Shown: piece after piece, positions 35,533 to 41,256 of the stretch
Layout of the letters: each line of letters starts with the position of its first letter
How positions within the stretch are numbered: the stretch's first letter is position 1
DNA from: Comamonadaceae bacterium CG12_big_fil_rev_8_21_14_0_65_59_15
GTDB lineage: Bacteria; Pseudomonadota; Gammaproteobacteria; Burkholderiales; Burkholderiaceae_C
Assembly (NCBI GenBank): GCA_002786915.1
Contig: PCUV01000061.1
Coordinates: 1-41,256 of the forward strand
Length of the DNA: 41,256 bases
Reading direction: 5' to 3'
Notes under the pieces: model-generated
What the model saw: the letters and a program-made list of their open reading frames with translations, nothing else
What the model was told of the DNA's origin: nothing
The model's database searches: none
Translations under genes and position numbers: made by a program

Positions 35533-37593
35533 TCAGCCCAGCATCACCTGCCCCAGCGTCAACACCAGCCGCACCACACCGCTGAGCAGCATTGCCACAC
35601 CCACCGACAGCAGCACCGACACCCACGCCTCTTTGCTCCCCAGCGTCTTGTGCATCACGGCAAAGGTGGATACACACGGCACATAAAAGGTCAGAAACAC
35701 CAGCAGGGTGGTGATCTGCACCGGCCCCAGCACACTGTCGATGGCTTGCGTGCCCAGCGCCTGAAAGATCATCAACAGCGACAGCTCTTTGCGCAACACG
35801 CCAAACAGCAGCGGCAGACCCAGCACCAGCGGCAACCCCAGCCACCAGCTGGTCAACGGTGTCAGCAGCGTGTTGATGGCGGCATCCGCGCCCCAATGCC
35901 CCAGCAGCGCCAGCACCACGCTGCCACCCACCAGCAGCGGCGTGACGATGGTCAGCACGTCGCTGGAGCGCAGCCAGGTTTCGCGCAGCAGCGCGCGCCA
36001 GTCGGGCCAGCGGTAGTGCGGAATGTCTTGCACCTGACCGGGCCCCACCTCACGCTTCTGGCGCGACAGCAGGCGGCCCAGCAGCGCAATCAACACCAGC
36101 GTCAGCGCGTAAATGCCAATCACGCCGCCCACACCCAGGTACTTGCCCGCCACCGCCAGGATGATGGCTGAACGCGCCGAGCACGGCACAAAGGTGATCA
36201 ACACCGAAGCGATCACACGCTCGCGCCCGCTACTGGTGCGCGCCACTGCTGCAATGGCCGGCACGTTGCAGCCCAGGCCCAGCAAAAACGGCACCGCCAC
36301 GCCGCCGTGCAGGCCAATCTTGTGAAAGCCACGGTCCACCACAAAAGCCATGCGCTGCATCAGGCCCATTTCTTCAAGCGCTATGAGCATCAAGAGCAGC
36401 GGCAGCATGTAGGGCACCACAATGCCAATCAGGCCAATAAAGCCGTCCATCACCGCACGCGCGACCACCGCCACCGTGCCCTGAGGCTGCCAGCCACTGG
36501 CGGCTTCAATCAGGCGCTGGGTGGTCTGCGCGTCGATCCAGCCGCTGACTTCAAACACCACAAACAGCACCCCGGCAAACAACGCCAGGCTTCCCAGCAA
36601 GCCCCATTGCGGGTGCAGCATGAATTCGTCCAGCCAGTAGCGCCAGCCACGGCTGGTTTGCAACGGCCCCGGGCGCAACGCCGCTTCGTAAATGGTGGCG
36701 GCACGGTGGTGGCCGTCGGCGTGGATTTCTTCGGCCAACGCGCGCGGCAAGCGTTCCTCCGCCGCCGCACGCAAGGCTTGCAAGGCGGGCAATTGCGGCC
36801 CAAAGTGTTCGCGCAATTCATCTTCAAAATAAGCGTGGCCGCCGGCAAACAGCGTCAGCAGCAACTGGTGCGGCACGCGAAAGGCCGCCTCAATGTCCGG
36901 CTGCTTGAGCGCTTGCCCCAGCGACTCCAGCGCCCGCACAATGTGTGCGCTGGGCGGCTGCGGCAGCGGGCACAGGTCCTGACGTGCGGTTTGCACCGCC
37001 GCTTTGAACAGCTCGGCGATGCCTTGGCCCATGGTGGCCACCGTGGCCACCACCGGCATGCCCAGTTGCTCGGACAGGGCTTTCAGGTTGATGTGCTGGC
37101 CCTTGCGGTGCACCCGGTCCATCTGATTGAGCGCCAGCACCACCGGGCGACCGAGTTGGCTGAGCTCCAGCGTCAGCTCCAGATGGCTTTGCAGGTTGCT
37201 GGCATCGACCACCTGCACGATCAGGTCGGGCGGCTCAAACGGTGCGGGCGGTGCATCGGCCTCATGCGCGGTGACCGGCGGGCGGTCGTTGCCCCACAGC
37301 AGGTATTTGAGCGCGCCGAGCTCGTCGTGCTGCACGTGATAGACCGAACTCAAACTGGGCAGGTCCACCACGCTGGCTTCATCGAGCCCCACCTGCACCG
37401 TGCAGGCGCGGTATTCCTGCTGCGTGTCGGTGAGCCGACCCTTGAGCGGTGCGGTGCTGGAAACCGCGTCAAACAGCGTGGTCTTGCCAGCGCCTGGCAG
37501 CCCAACCAGCGCGATGCGCAAGCGCCGCGCGCCGCGCAGCAGCGGCAGGTGCAGGGCCACCTGGGTTTCGGTGAGGCAGCGGGAGGTGGGCAT
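35533..37593 (-). CDS. feoB: ferrous iron transporter B (FeoB-like), divergent G-domain
   Basis: 686 residues, shorter than E. coli FeoB (773). The N-terminal G-protein domain has G1 GLPGAGKT, G4 NQMD and a G5-like region. G3, normally DLPG, reads DLPS. The membrane part has Gate motifs with conserved cysteines, LGLGCNVPAIAA and VPCSARSA, and about eight to ten helices. It should import Fe2+ across the inner membrane; the altered G3 may change GTP hydrolysis. No feoA or feoC is adjacent. The upstream side is gene-poor, so its promoter is probably just before 37593 on the - strand. Confidence 0.85.
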   Translation of the reverse strand: MPTSRCLTETQVALHLPLLRGARRLRIALVGLPGAGKTTLFDAVSSTAPLKGRLTDTQQEYRACTVQVGLDEASVVDLPSLSSVYHVQHDELGALKYLLWGNDRPPVTAHEADAPPAPFEPPDLIVQVVDASNLQSHLELTLELSQLGRPVVLALNQMDRVHRKGQHINLKALSEQLGMPVVATVATMGQGIAELFKAAVQTARQDLCPLPQPPSAHIVRALESLGQALKQPDIEAAFRVPHQLLLTLFAGGHAYFEDELREHFGPQLPALQALRAAAEERLPRALAEEIHADGHHRAATIYEAALRPGPLQTSRGWRYWLDEFMLHPQWGLLGSLALFAGVLFVVFEVSGWIDAQTTQRLIEAASGWQPQGTVAVVARAVMDGFIGLIGIVVPYMLPLLLMLIALEEMGLMQRMAFVVDRGFHKIGLHGGVAVPFLLGLGCNVPAIAAVARTSSGRERVIASVLITFVPCSARSAIILAVAGKYLGVGGVIGIYALTLVLIALLGRLLSRQKREVGPGQVQDIPHYRWPDWRALLRETWLRSSDVLTIVTPLLVGGSVVLALLGHWGADAAINTLLTPLTSWWLGLPLVLGLPLLFGVLRKELSLLMIFQALGTQAIDSVLGPVQITTLLVFLTFYVPCVSTFAVMHKTLGSKEAWVSVLLSVGVAMLLSGVVRLVLTLGQVMLG

Positions 37594-37772
37594 GAACTTT
37601 CTCGGTTTATCTGATGAGGCCGAATTGTTTTGATACTGTCTGAGAAAAGTCGCCCAATGGTCGCAAAAACTGCTTCTGCATGTCTAAAGCCCCAATGGTC
37701 TATTTTGACTCTTGGCAAAAGATCCATGGCTACAAACGGGCTACGGTTTGGCTATTTTTTGGCTAGAAAGCA

Positions 37773-37797
37773 AAACGCCCACTTGAAGTGGGCGTTT
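37773..37797. terminator. strong bidirectional-looking hairpin terminator
   Basis: AAACGCCCACTT and AAGTGGGCGTTT pair perfectly, giving a stem of at least ten pairs with a small TTGAA loop. GTTTATT follows on the + side and GTTTTGC on the - side. It lies downstream (- strand) of the tRNA remnant and may have been that tRNA's terminator. Confidence 0.75.
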
Positions 37798-37940
37798 ATT
37801 CAAGCTAAGGGCTTGTAAAGTAATAAGTTATGCATTTTGGCGGCCAGATTTGGGAGGCAGTGCTAGGCGCAAAGCGCCCAAAGATGGCTAGGTAAAAGTA
37901 CAAGCTGTTGCTTTGCGAGCCCTAAGTGCTTGATTTTATT

Positions 37941-38010
37941 GGCTGCGCGAGAAGAATTTGAACCTCCGACCTGGGTTATGAGCCGACTGAGTTTCACTGC
38001 AGCACTTCAA
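37941..38010 (-). pseudogene. degenerate initiator tRNA-Met (CAU) gene
   Basis: On the - strand an anticodon loop CTCATAA (anticodon CAU) is followed by CCC, AGGTCGGAGGTTCAAAT (T-arm with TTCAAAT loop) and a 3' end GCGCAGCCA with encoded CCA (37943-37941). The order and bases match initiator tRNA-Met best, but the G-C-rich anticodon stem has lost bases on both sides and the 5' acceptor and D-arm are badly eroded. Functional folding is unlikely. Such 3' tRNA ends commonly survive as attachment-site scars. Confidence 0.6.
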
Positions 38011-38076
38011 CTTTTAGCTTAGGGCTTTGGGATCGCGCAAAAAAACATCAATAAAATTAACAATCTATAGTGACCA

Positions 38077-38131
38077 GTTTATGACAGCGGGCCAAACCAG
38101 TTTGGTATGCGGATGCCGATATGTCATAAAC
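38077..38131. repeat. nested inverted repeats
   Basis: Outer arms GTTTATGACA (38077-38086) and TGTCATAAAC (38122-38131) are perfect ten-base complements. Inside lies CCAAAC-CA-GTTTGG (38092-38105). The pair could be an operator, a recombinase core or a mini-element. No gene adjacent explains it. Confidence 0.55.
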
Positions 38132-38412
38132 GCAAAATGGATCACGCGAGCCCATTCAAATCCCTTTGAAACCTCGCAGTCCTGACCCCGGAAAGTGACC
38201 TTTGGTCACCGCCGACAACAAAGAACCCTGTGACTTCGGCACCCACAGACCCAAGTGTGCTTCTGAATGCCCCCACTTTACTCGCGTTTGTTGACGCGTG
38301 CAATGACTCGACTCGACCACCACTTTCTCTTCACGCTTGGCCGATGCTTGACGGAAAGCCGCCACACCCGAAACTGGGAATCCATCAGTCGACTCTCAAT
38401 TTTCACCATATG

Positions 38413-38427
38413 GTAGTAATTTACTAC
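38413..38427. promoter_or_regulatory. palindromic operator-like site before the Fic-like remnant
   Basis: GTAGTAA-T-TTACTAC is a perfect seven-base palindrome. A further copy of its half, AGTAGTAA, lies at 38436-38443. It sits about 90 bases before the start of the frameshifted gene, where autoregulatory antitoxin-type proteins would bind. Confidence 0.5.
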
Positions 38428-38514
38428 GACGCTTTAGTAGTAAGCTGCAGCAGCACTGCAATATGCAATTGTTGCTTCAGCAAACCAGTGATCTGACACG
38501 TCCTTCCCAATGCC

Positions 38515-39242
38515 ATGGCCACTGCCCACCAAAAACTGGCTCTCTCTTTAGCCATCCTGAAATCCATCCAGGATCAGGGCGTGCGGGTCATCAAGGCCTC
38601 CGAGCACAAGGCTTTGACGAGGGTGCATCGTGAGAGGCTACAGGCTGCTGTCTTCATCAAGCCCGCCATGCCTGGCTGGTATCTGCCCTCACGTCCGGAT
38701 GAGCAAAGCGGTGATTCGACCTCTTGGTACGCCAACATGGAGGCGTTTGTTGCGGCCTACGCCAACTTTCGGTTTGGCAGTGCCTGGCAGCTTGCGCCCG
38801 ATCAATCGCTGGTGATCCAATCTGGTGAAACGACAGTCGCCCACCAGATCCAGATTCATTCCCCAAATCCTGCAACGACGTCATTCAGTTGCCCCACAGG
38901 TGTTCGCTGTTCTTGTACAAGGTCAAGCCAGATGCCCTTAGCAAGCAGGTCGTCGTCAATGGCAATGGCCTGCGCCTTCTGCCATTGGAGGAGTGTTTGT
39001 TCAAGCTCCCGGCAGCGTTCTACGAGCTTCGACCCGAGATGGCACAGATTGCCCTGCGCCGCGCTGATCTCAATGCGTTGATGAGGTTGGTGCTTGCAGA
39101 CGGCTCCACCACTATCGCTGGCAGATTGGTAGGGGCGCTTTCCGCAGTAGGCCGCAAAGAAGATGCCAATCTGCTGGCCAGCACCATGACGGCTGTAGGT
39201 CACAGTTTGCGCGTCACAAACCCCTTTGTGGTGCCCCCCTGA
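38515..39242 (+). pseudogene. frameshifted and truncated Fic-protein N-terminal region
   Basis: Two overlapping frames form one protein once a frame change near 38867-38880 is allowed. The first runs MATAHQKLALSLAILK to HQIQIHSPN; the second runs NDVIQLPHRCSLFLYKV to VTNPFVVPP. Together they give about 240 residues. The opening (ALSLAILKSIQDQGVRVIKASE, then GWYLPSRPDEQSGDSTSWY) resembles the N-terminal regulatory half I recognise from large Fic-family proteins. The catalytic Fic motif (HPFxxGNGR) is absent; the sequence runs straight into the stop at 39240-39242 and the convergent SRAP gene. So it has lost both its frame and its AMP-transferase half. The Fic link is from memory of the family, not a search. 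Confidence 0.65.
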
Positions 39243-39257
39243 GTCAGGGCAGAAGGA

Positions 39258-39929
39258 TCAGGCAAGCATCGAGCGCTGTGCAGGTGACTCTGCACCCGCA
39301 ACCAGCCGCTCTGCCGGGTACTGCCGCATGAAGTCCATGCTCTGCTGCGGTGTGGCTTTCAACCAATGGTCATAACTGTCCGGCGACAAGATCACCACCA
39401 TCCGCTTTTCGTCCACGGGATTGTGAAACTGGCACATCAGATCATGGCCGTCGGCGTTGATGGTCAGCATGGTGAAACTGTGCACAACGCCTTTGGGCGA
39501 TTTCCACGATGACCAAAGACCGGCAATACCCAAGGGGTCGCCGTTAGTTGACGAAATGCGTGTCGGAATGGCTTTGCCGCTGCGCCAATCCGGCTCAAAA
39601 AAGGCGTCCACCGGGATGATGCAATGCTGCGCGTTCTTCCACACATCCCGAAAGCTGGGTTTGGTAGCCACCGTCTCACTGCGCGCGTTGTAGGTTTGAC
39701 GGCCGATATTGGCATCGGTTGCCCAGTGCGGGATCAGGCCAAACAGTCCTGGCAAGGCTTCACGCTCAGGCACGGCTTCATCACCAACATCAGCTTCTTT
39801 TGGTCTGCGTATGAACGTGGCCGGGTAGCAAGGCCAGACATCGTGCTTGCCGGTGTCAACAGGTGGCTCCACACCAAAGTGGCGGGCATAGCGATCGCGC
39901 TCCTTGATGGCTTGGTAGTGGCTGCACAT
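39258..39929 (-). CDS. SOS response-associated peptidase (SRAP, YedK/HMCES-like)
   Basis: 223 residues from the ATG at 39929. A longer frame starts six codons earlier, but only this start places the catalytic Cys at position 2 (MCSHYQAI), exposed after Met removal. SRAP motifs: YNARSET (Asn81, Arg83, Glu85), HCIIPVDAFFEPDW (Glu112), and MTINADG with HNPVDEKRMVVIL. The protein forms a stable thiazolidine crosslink to abasic sites in single-stranded DNA, shielding them from error-prone repair. It stands alone between two decayed or mobile gene groups; island-borne SRAP genes are common. The upstream 120 bases should hold its promoter, but no clear LexA box was seen. Confidence 0.92.
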   Translation of the reverse strand: MCSHYQAIKERDRYARHFGVEPPVDTGKHDVWPCYPATFIRRPKEADVGDEAVPEREALPGLFGLIPHWATDANIGRQTYNARSETVATKPSFRDVWKNAQHCIIPVDAFFEPDWRSGKAIPTRISSTNGDPLGIAGLWSSWKSPKGVVHSFTMLTINADGHDLMCQFHNPVDEKRMVVILSPDSYDHWLKATPQQSMDFMRQYPAERLVAGAESPAQRSMLA

Positions 39930-40053
39930 TGCGTCATGGTAGCGCACCGTAGGGCAAGCTTACGTTACTTGTCCCCTATTTACAGGGATTGTCCATTTCG
40001 GATGGTGAAACTTCGATCCGAACACCAAACTTCACAGACCAGACAAATAGTCT

Positions 40054-40365
40054 CTACCGCCGAGCTCGTTTGTAGGCCCGAAGATCTTCGGCAGAAAACA
40101 TCTGGTTGCGTCCCACCGTGTGACAGGGCCGCAATTTATTCGCCTGCACATAGCGCCGCAGAGTTGGCAACGACACCTCTAGATATTCAGCCGCCTCAAA
40201 CGCCGATAAAGGCTCATGTTGCAAGTGCCCGAACACTTGCTCATGCGTGAAGTCATCATCCCGAAACGCCTGGTTTGCCAGGAGCGAAAAGAATTTGATC
40301 CGCTCAGTTGAAGGCATGCGCTTCATCTCAGAGAAGATATCTTGTGCGGTCAATGCGTGGGTCAT
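40054..40365 (-). CDS. HTH antitoxin (excisionase/MerR-like DNA-binding)
   Basis: 103 residues. The C-terminal half SAFEAAEYLEVSLPTLRRYVQAN and GRNQMFSAEDLRAYK is a winged HTH of the excisionase/HTH_17 kind. The N-terminal half is helical and acidic (FSEMKRMPSTERIKFFSLL) and probably contacts the toxin. The start overlaps the toxin stop (ATGA, 40362-40365), giving a toxin-first order like higBA. It should neutralise the toxin and repress the operon at the dyad upstream of the toxin gene. Confidence 0.8.
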   Translation of the reverse strand: MTHALTAQDIFSEMKRMPSTERIKFFSLLANQAFRDDDFTHEQVFGHLQHEPLSAFEAAEYLEVSLPTLRRYVQANKLRPCHTVGRNQMFSAEDLRAYKRARR

Positions 40366-40685
40366 TTGGAGGTTCCTTTGGATTTTTCCTGTCGTAGGTA
40401 TTGCTTTAACTCTGCGTAAAAATTCTCGTGAGCACCAACTTGATAAAAATCAATCACTAAAAACTCCACGGGCACATCGTCTATTGGAGCGCGATAAGCA
40501 ATTAAATATTCCTGCCGACTGAAGCGAAACTTGTGCACTCGGATTCCAGCCAGGTCTCCAACCTTTAGCTCACCAATTTCAGGATCGCTGCAGACGACGC
40601 CCACTTCATCTTCAATTGCCAATTGCAAAGGCTTGTGTGCCTTTTTGACGTACTGAGCAAACGGCCGTTTGAAGTTGGTTTCCAT
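40362..40685 (-). CDS. RelE/ParE-type toxin of a type II toxin-antitoxin pair
   Basis: 107 residues, small and basic. The central strands VGDLAGIRVHKFRFSRQEY followed by LIAYRAP and VEFLVIDFYQVGAHENFY have the RelE-fold pattern: basic residues near the active site and a C-terminal helix. It precedes its antitoxin with a four-base overlap. RelE-type members cleave mRNA on the ribosome, but ParE-type members poison gyrase, and the sequence alone does not decide. No ribosome-binding site precedes the ATG and the promoter -10 ends six bases before it, so a leaderless mRNA is likely. Confidence 0.8.
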   Translation of the reverse strand: METNFKRPFAQYVKKAHKPLQLAIEDEVGVVCSDPEIGELKVGDLAGIRVHKFRFSRQEYLIAYRAPIDDVPVEFLVIDFYQVGAHENFYAELKQYLRQEKSKGTSK

Positions 40686-40691
40686 GCGTCA

Positions 40692-40721
40692 ATTATGAAT
40701 CAATGTTGACATCATATCAAC
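40692..40721 (-). promoter_or_regulatory. toxin-antitoxin promoter with operator dyad
   Basis: On the - strand: TTGATA (40720-40715), 17-base spacer, CATAAT (40697-40692), then six bases to the toxin ATG. Both boxes match consensus at 5 of 6. The dyad GTTGA-CATCATA-TCAAC (40705-40721) covers the -35, as expected for autorepression by the antitoxin. Confidence 0.6.
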
Positions 40722-41006
40722 TCACACGCTACTTTGCACGCCACTTGGCCAGCAATCGCGCCTGAAGGGACTTGTGTTAGCGCCCACGTCAAACTGAACC
40801 ACGCTGCCGATTTGGTGTGACCCTACATGATGTTCTTACAACCATTTCTAGACGCAGGATAGCTCTCCAAGCGGGTCAATGGAAGTCAGTGAAAAGTCGG
40901 CACAGAAGTCAAATTTGAGTCGGCATGGACAGGCTTGATGGTCAGATTACAAAAATTCAGAGACACCCCGCCAACCGGATAAAACAAAGCCAGGCCGCCA
41001 GCCCTG
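40722..41006. other. intergenic stretch, no gene seen
   Basis: No open frame of recognisable family, repeat or clear hairpin on either strand. It separates the TA operon promoter from the 3' end of the PEBP gene. Confidence 0.5.
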
Positions 41007-41256
41007 CTATTTGGCCTTCGCTCGACCGTACTTGGCGCTGAAGCTGGCCTTAGCCAAACTGTTGCCGTTGATCATGTAGCCGGTGAGCGCCGCCGTGGCA
41101 TCTGGTGGCACTGTCAGCTTATCTTTCAGGGCATGAACCGTAAAAATGTAGCGATGCGGTTTGTCGCGTTGTGGTGGGCAAACACCGCCCCAACCGGCCA
41201 CACCGTAATCAATGCGCGCGGCCGTGGCACCTTGGGGCAAGTTGGCGCCGCCAACG
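41007..41256 (-). CDS. YbhB/YbcL-type phosphatidylethanolamine-binding protein (PEBP), C-terminal part (partial)
   Basis: The frame runs off the right edge; about 82 C-terminal residues are seen. GVAGWGGVCPPQRDKPHRYIF is the conserved PEBP ligand-site phrase (family form GYGGPCPPxGxxHRY), and FTVHALKDKL followed by NSLAKASFSAKYGRAKAK completes the bacterial YbhB/YbcL fold. Bacterial members are small cytoplasmic or periplasmic proteins of unclear function, sometimes linked to phage resistance or kinase regulation in name only. Whether it has a signal peptide cannot be seen here. Confidence 0.85.
   Translation of the reverse strand, partial: VGGANLPQGATAARIDYGVAGWGGVCPPQRDKPHRYIFTVHALKDKLTVPPDATAALTGYMINGNSLAKASFSAKYGRAKAK

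Larger units (their letters stand above)
37594..38514. other. gene-poor 0.9-kb stretch with terminator, tRNA remnant and dyads
   Basis: No convincing coding frame. GC is lower than in the flanks. It contains a strong hairpin terminator (37773-37797), a decayed initiator-tRNA gene (37941-38010), nested inverted repeats (38077-38131) and a palindrome before the Fic-like remnant (38413-38427). The mixture resembles a scar of past integration or deletion events. Confidence 0.6.

Noticed and set aside
36307..37614. 435-residue frame antisense to feoB
   Set aside because: Same shadow composition; FeoB motifs are on the other strand.
38077..38131. possible integron attC site
   Set aside because: attC begins RYYYAAC and ends GTTRRRY; here the arm orientation is the reverse (GTTTATG first, CATAAAC last) and no cassette gene or integrase is present.

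Overview
The window looks like a chromosomal segment of a betaproteobacterium of the order Burkholderiales, probably a facultatively anaerobic member of the Comamonadaceae (Rhodoferax-like). This rests on high GC, the family resemblance of the housekeeping genes, and the anaerobic benzoyl-CoA genes. It is an inference from gene content; no marker gene was compared.

1-13.9 kb: downstream end of an anaerobic aromatic-degradation (bzd-type) locus. On the + strand lie the 3' end of a 2-oxoacid:ferredoxin oxidoreductase beta subunit (korB), a ferritin-like di-iron protein, a 2[4Fe-4S] ferredoxin, a tungsten/molybdenum aldehyde ferredoxin oxidoreductase (AOR) with a MoaD/ThiS-like domain fused to its C-terminus and ending in Gly-Gly, and two paralogous ADP-forming acyl-CoA synthetases. 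The first synthetase has lost the ATP-grasp half that the second keeps. A REP-like palindrome separates these genes from a - strand run: oah (ring-cleaving 6-oxocyclohex-1-ene-1-carbonyl-CoA hydrolase), an SDR dehydrogenase, a hemerythrin, a DUF2249 protein and a polytopic membrane protein of NnrS/oxidase-like type. A divergent bzdR (XRE-shikimate kinase fusion, benzoyl-CoA-responsive repressor family) closes the block. A tRNA-Ser-like remnant follows.

14-18.8 kb: glutaryl-CoA catabolism, the lower part of the benzoyl-CoA pathway. It holds a LysR regulator, divergent gcdH, a Phd/PIN toxin-antitoxin pair, and a family III CoA-transferase. An EAL-domain fragment follows.

18.8-32.5 kb: a DMT exporter, the coupled tsaB-rimI-UDG genes, then a - strand signalling group (HD-GYP response regulator, di-haem peroxidase, giant hybrid histidine kinase, CDF metal transporter), and the convergent pyrF and uvrA.

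32.5-37.6 kb: a decayed short gene, an acuR-acuI-AhpD-like operon with two matching operator-like dyads, and a divergent FeoB.

37.6-41.3 kb: a gene-poor, decayed, island-like stretch. It holds a terminator, an initiator-tRNA remnant, nested dyads, a frameshifted and truncated Fic-protein N-terminus, an SRAP (YedK) peptidase, a RelE-type toxin with HTH antitoxin, and the C-terminal part of a PEBP/YbhB protein cut by the window edge.

The most unusual content is the AOR-MoaD fusion plus the asymmetric pair of ADP-forming acyl-CoA synthetases attached to the benzoyl-CoA electron-supply genes. A reasonable reading is a ferredoxin- and ATP/ADP-linked aldehyde/acid/acyl-CoA interconversion module feeding benzoyl-CoA reduction; this is a hypothesis.
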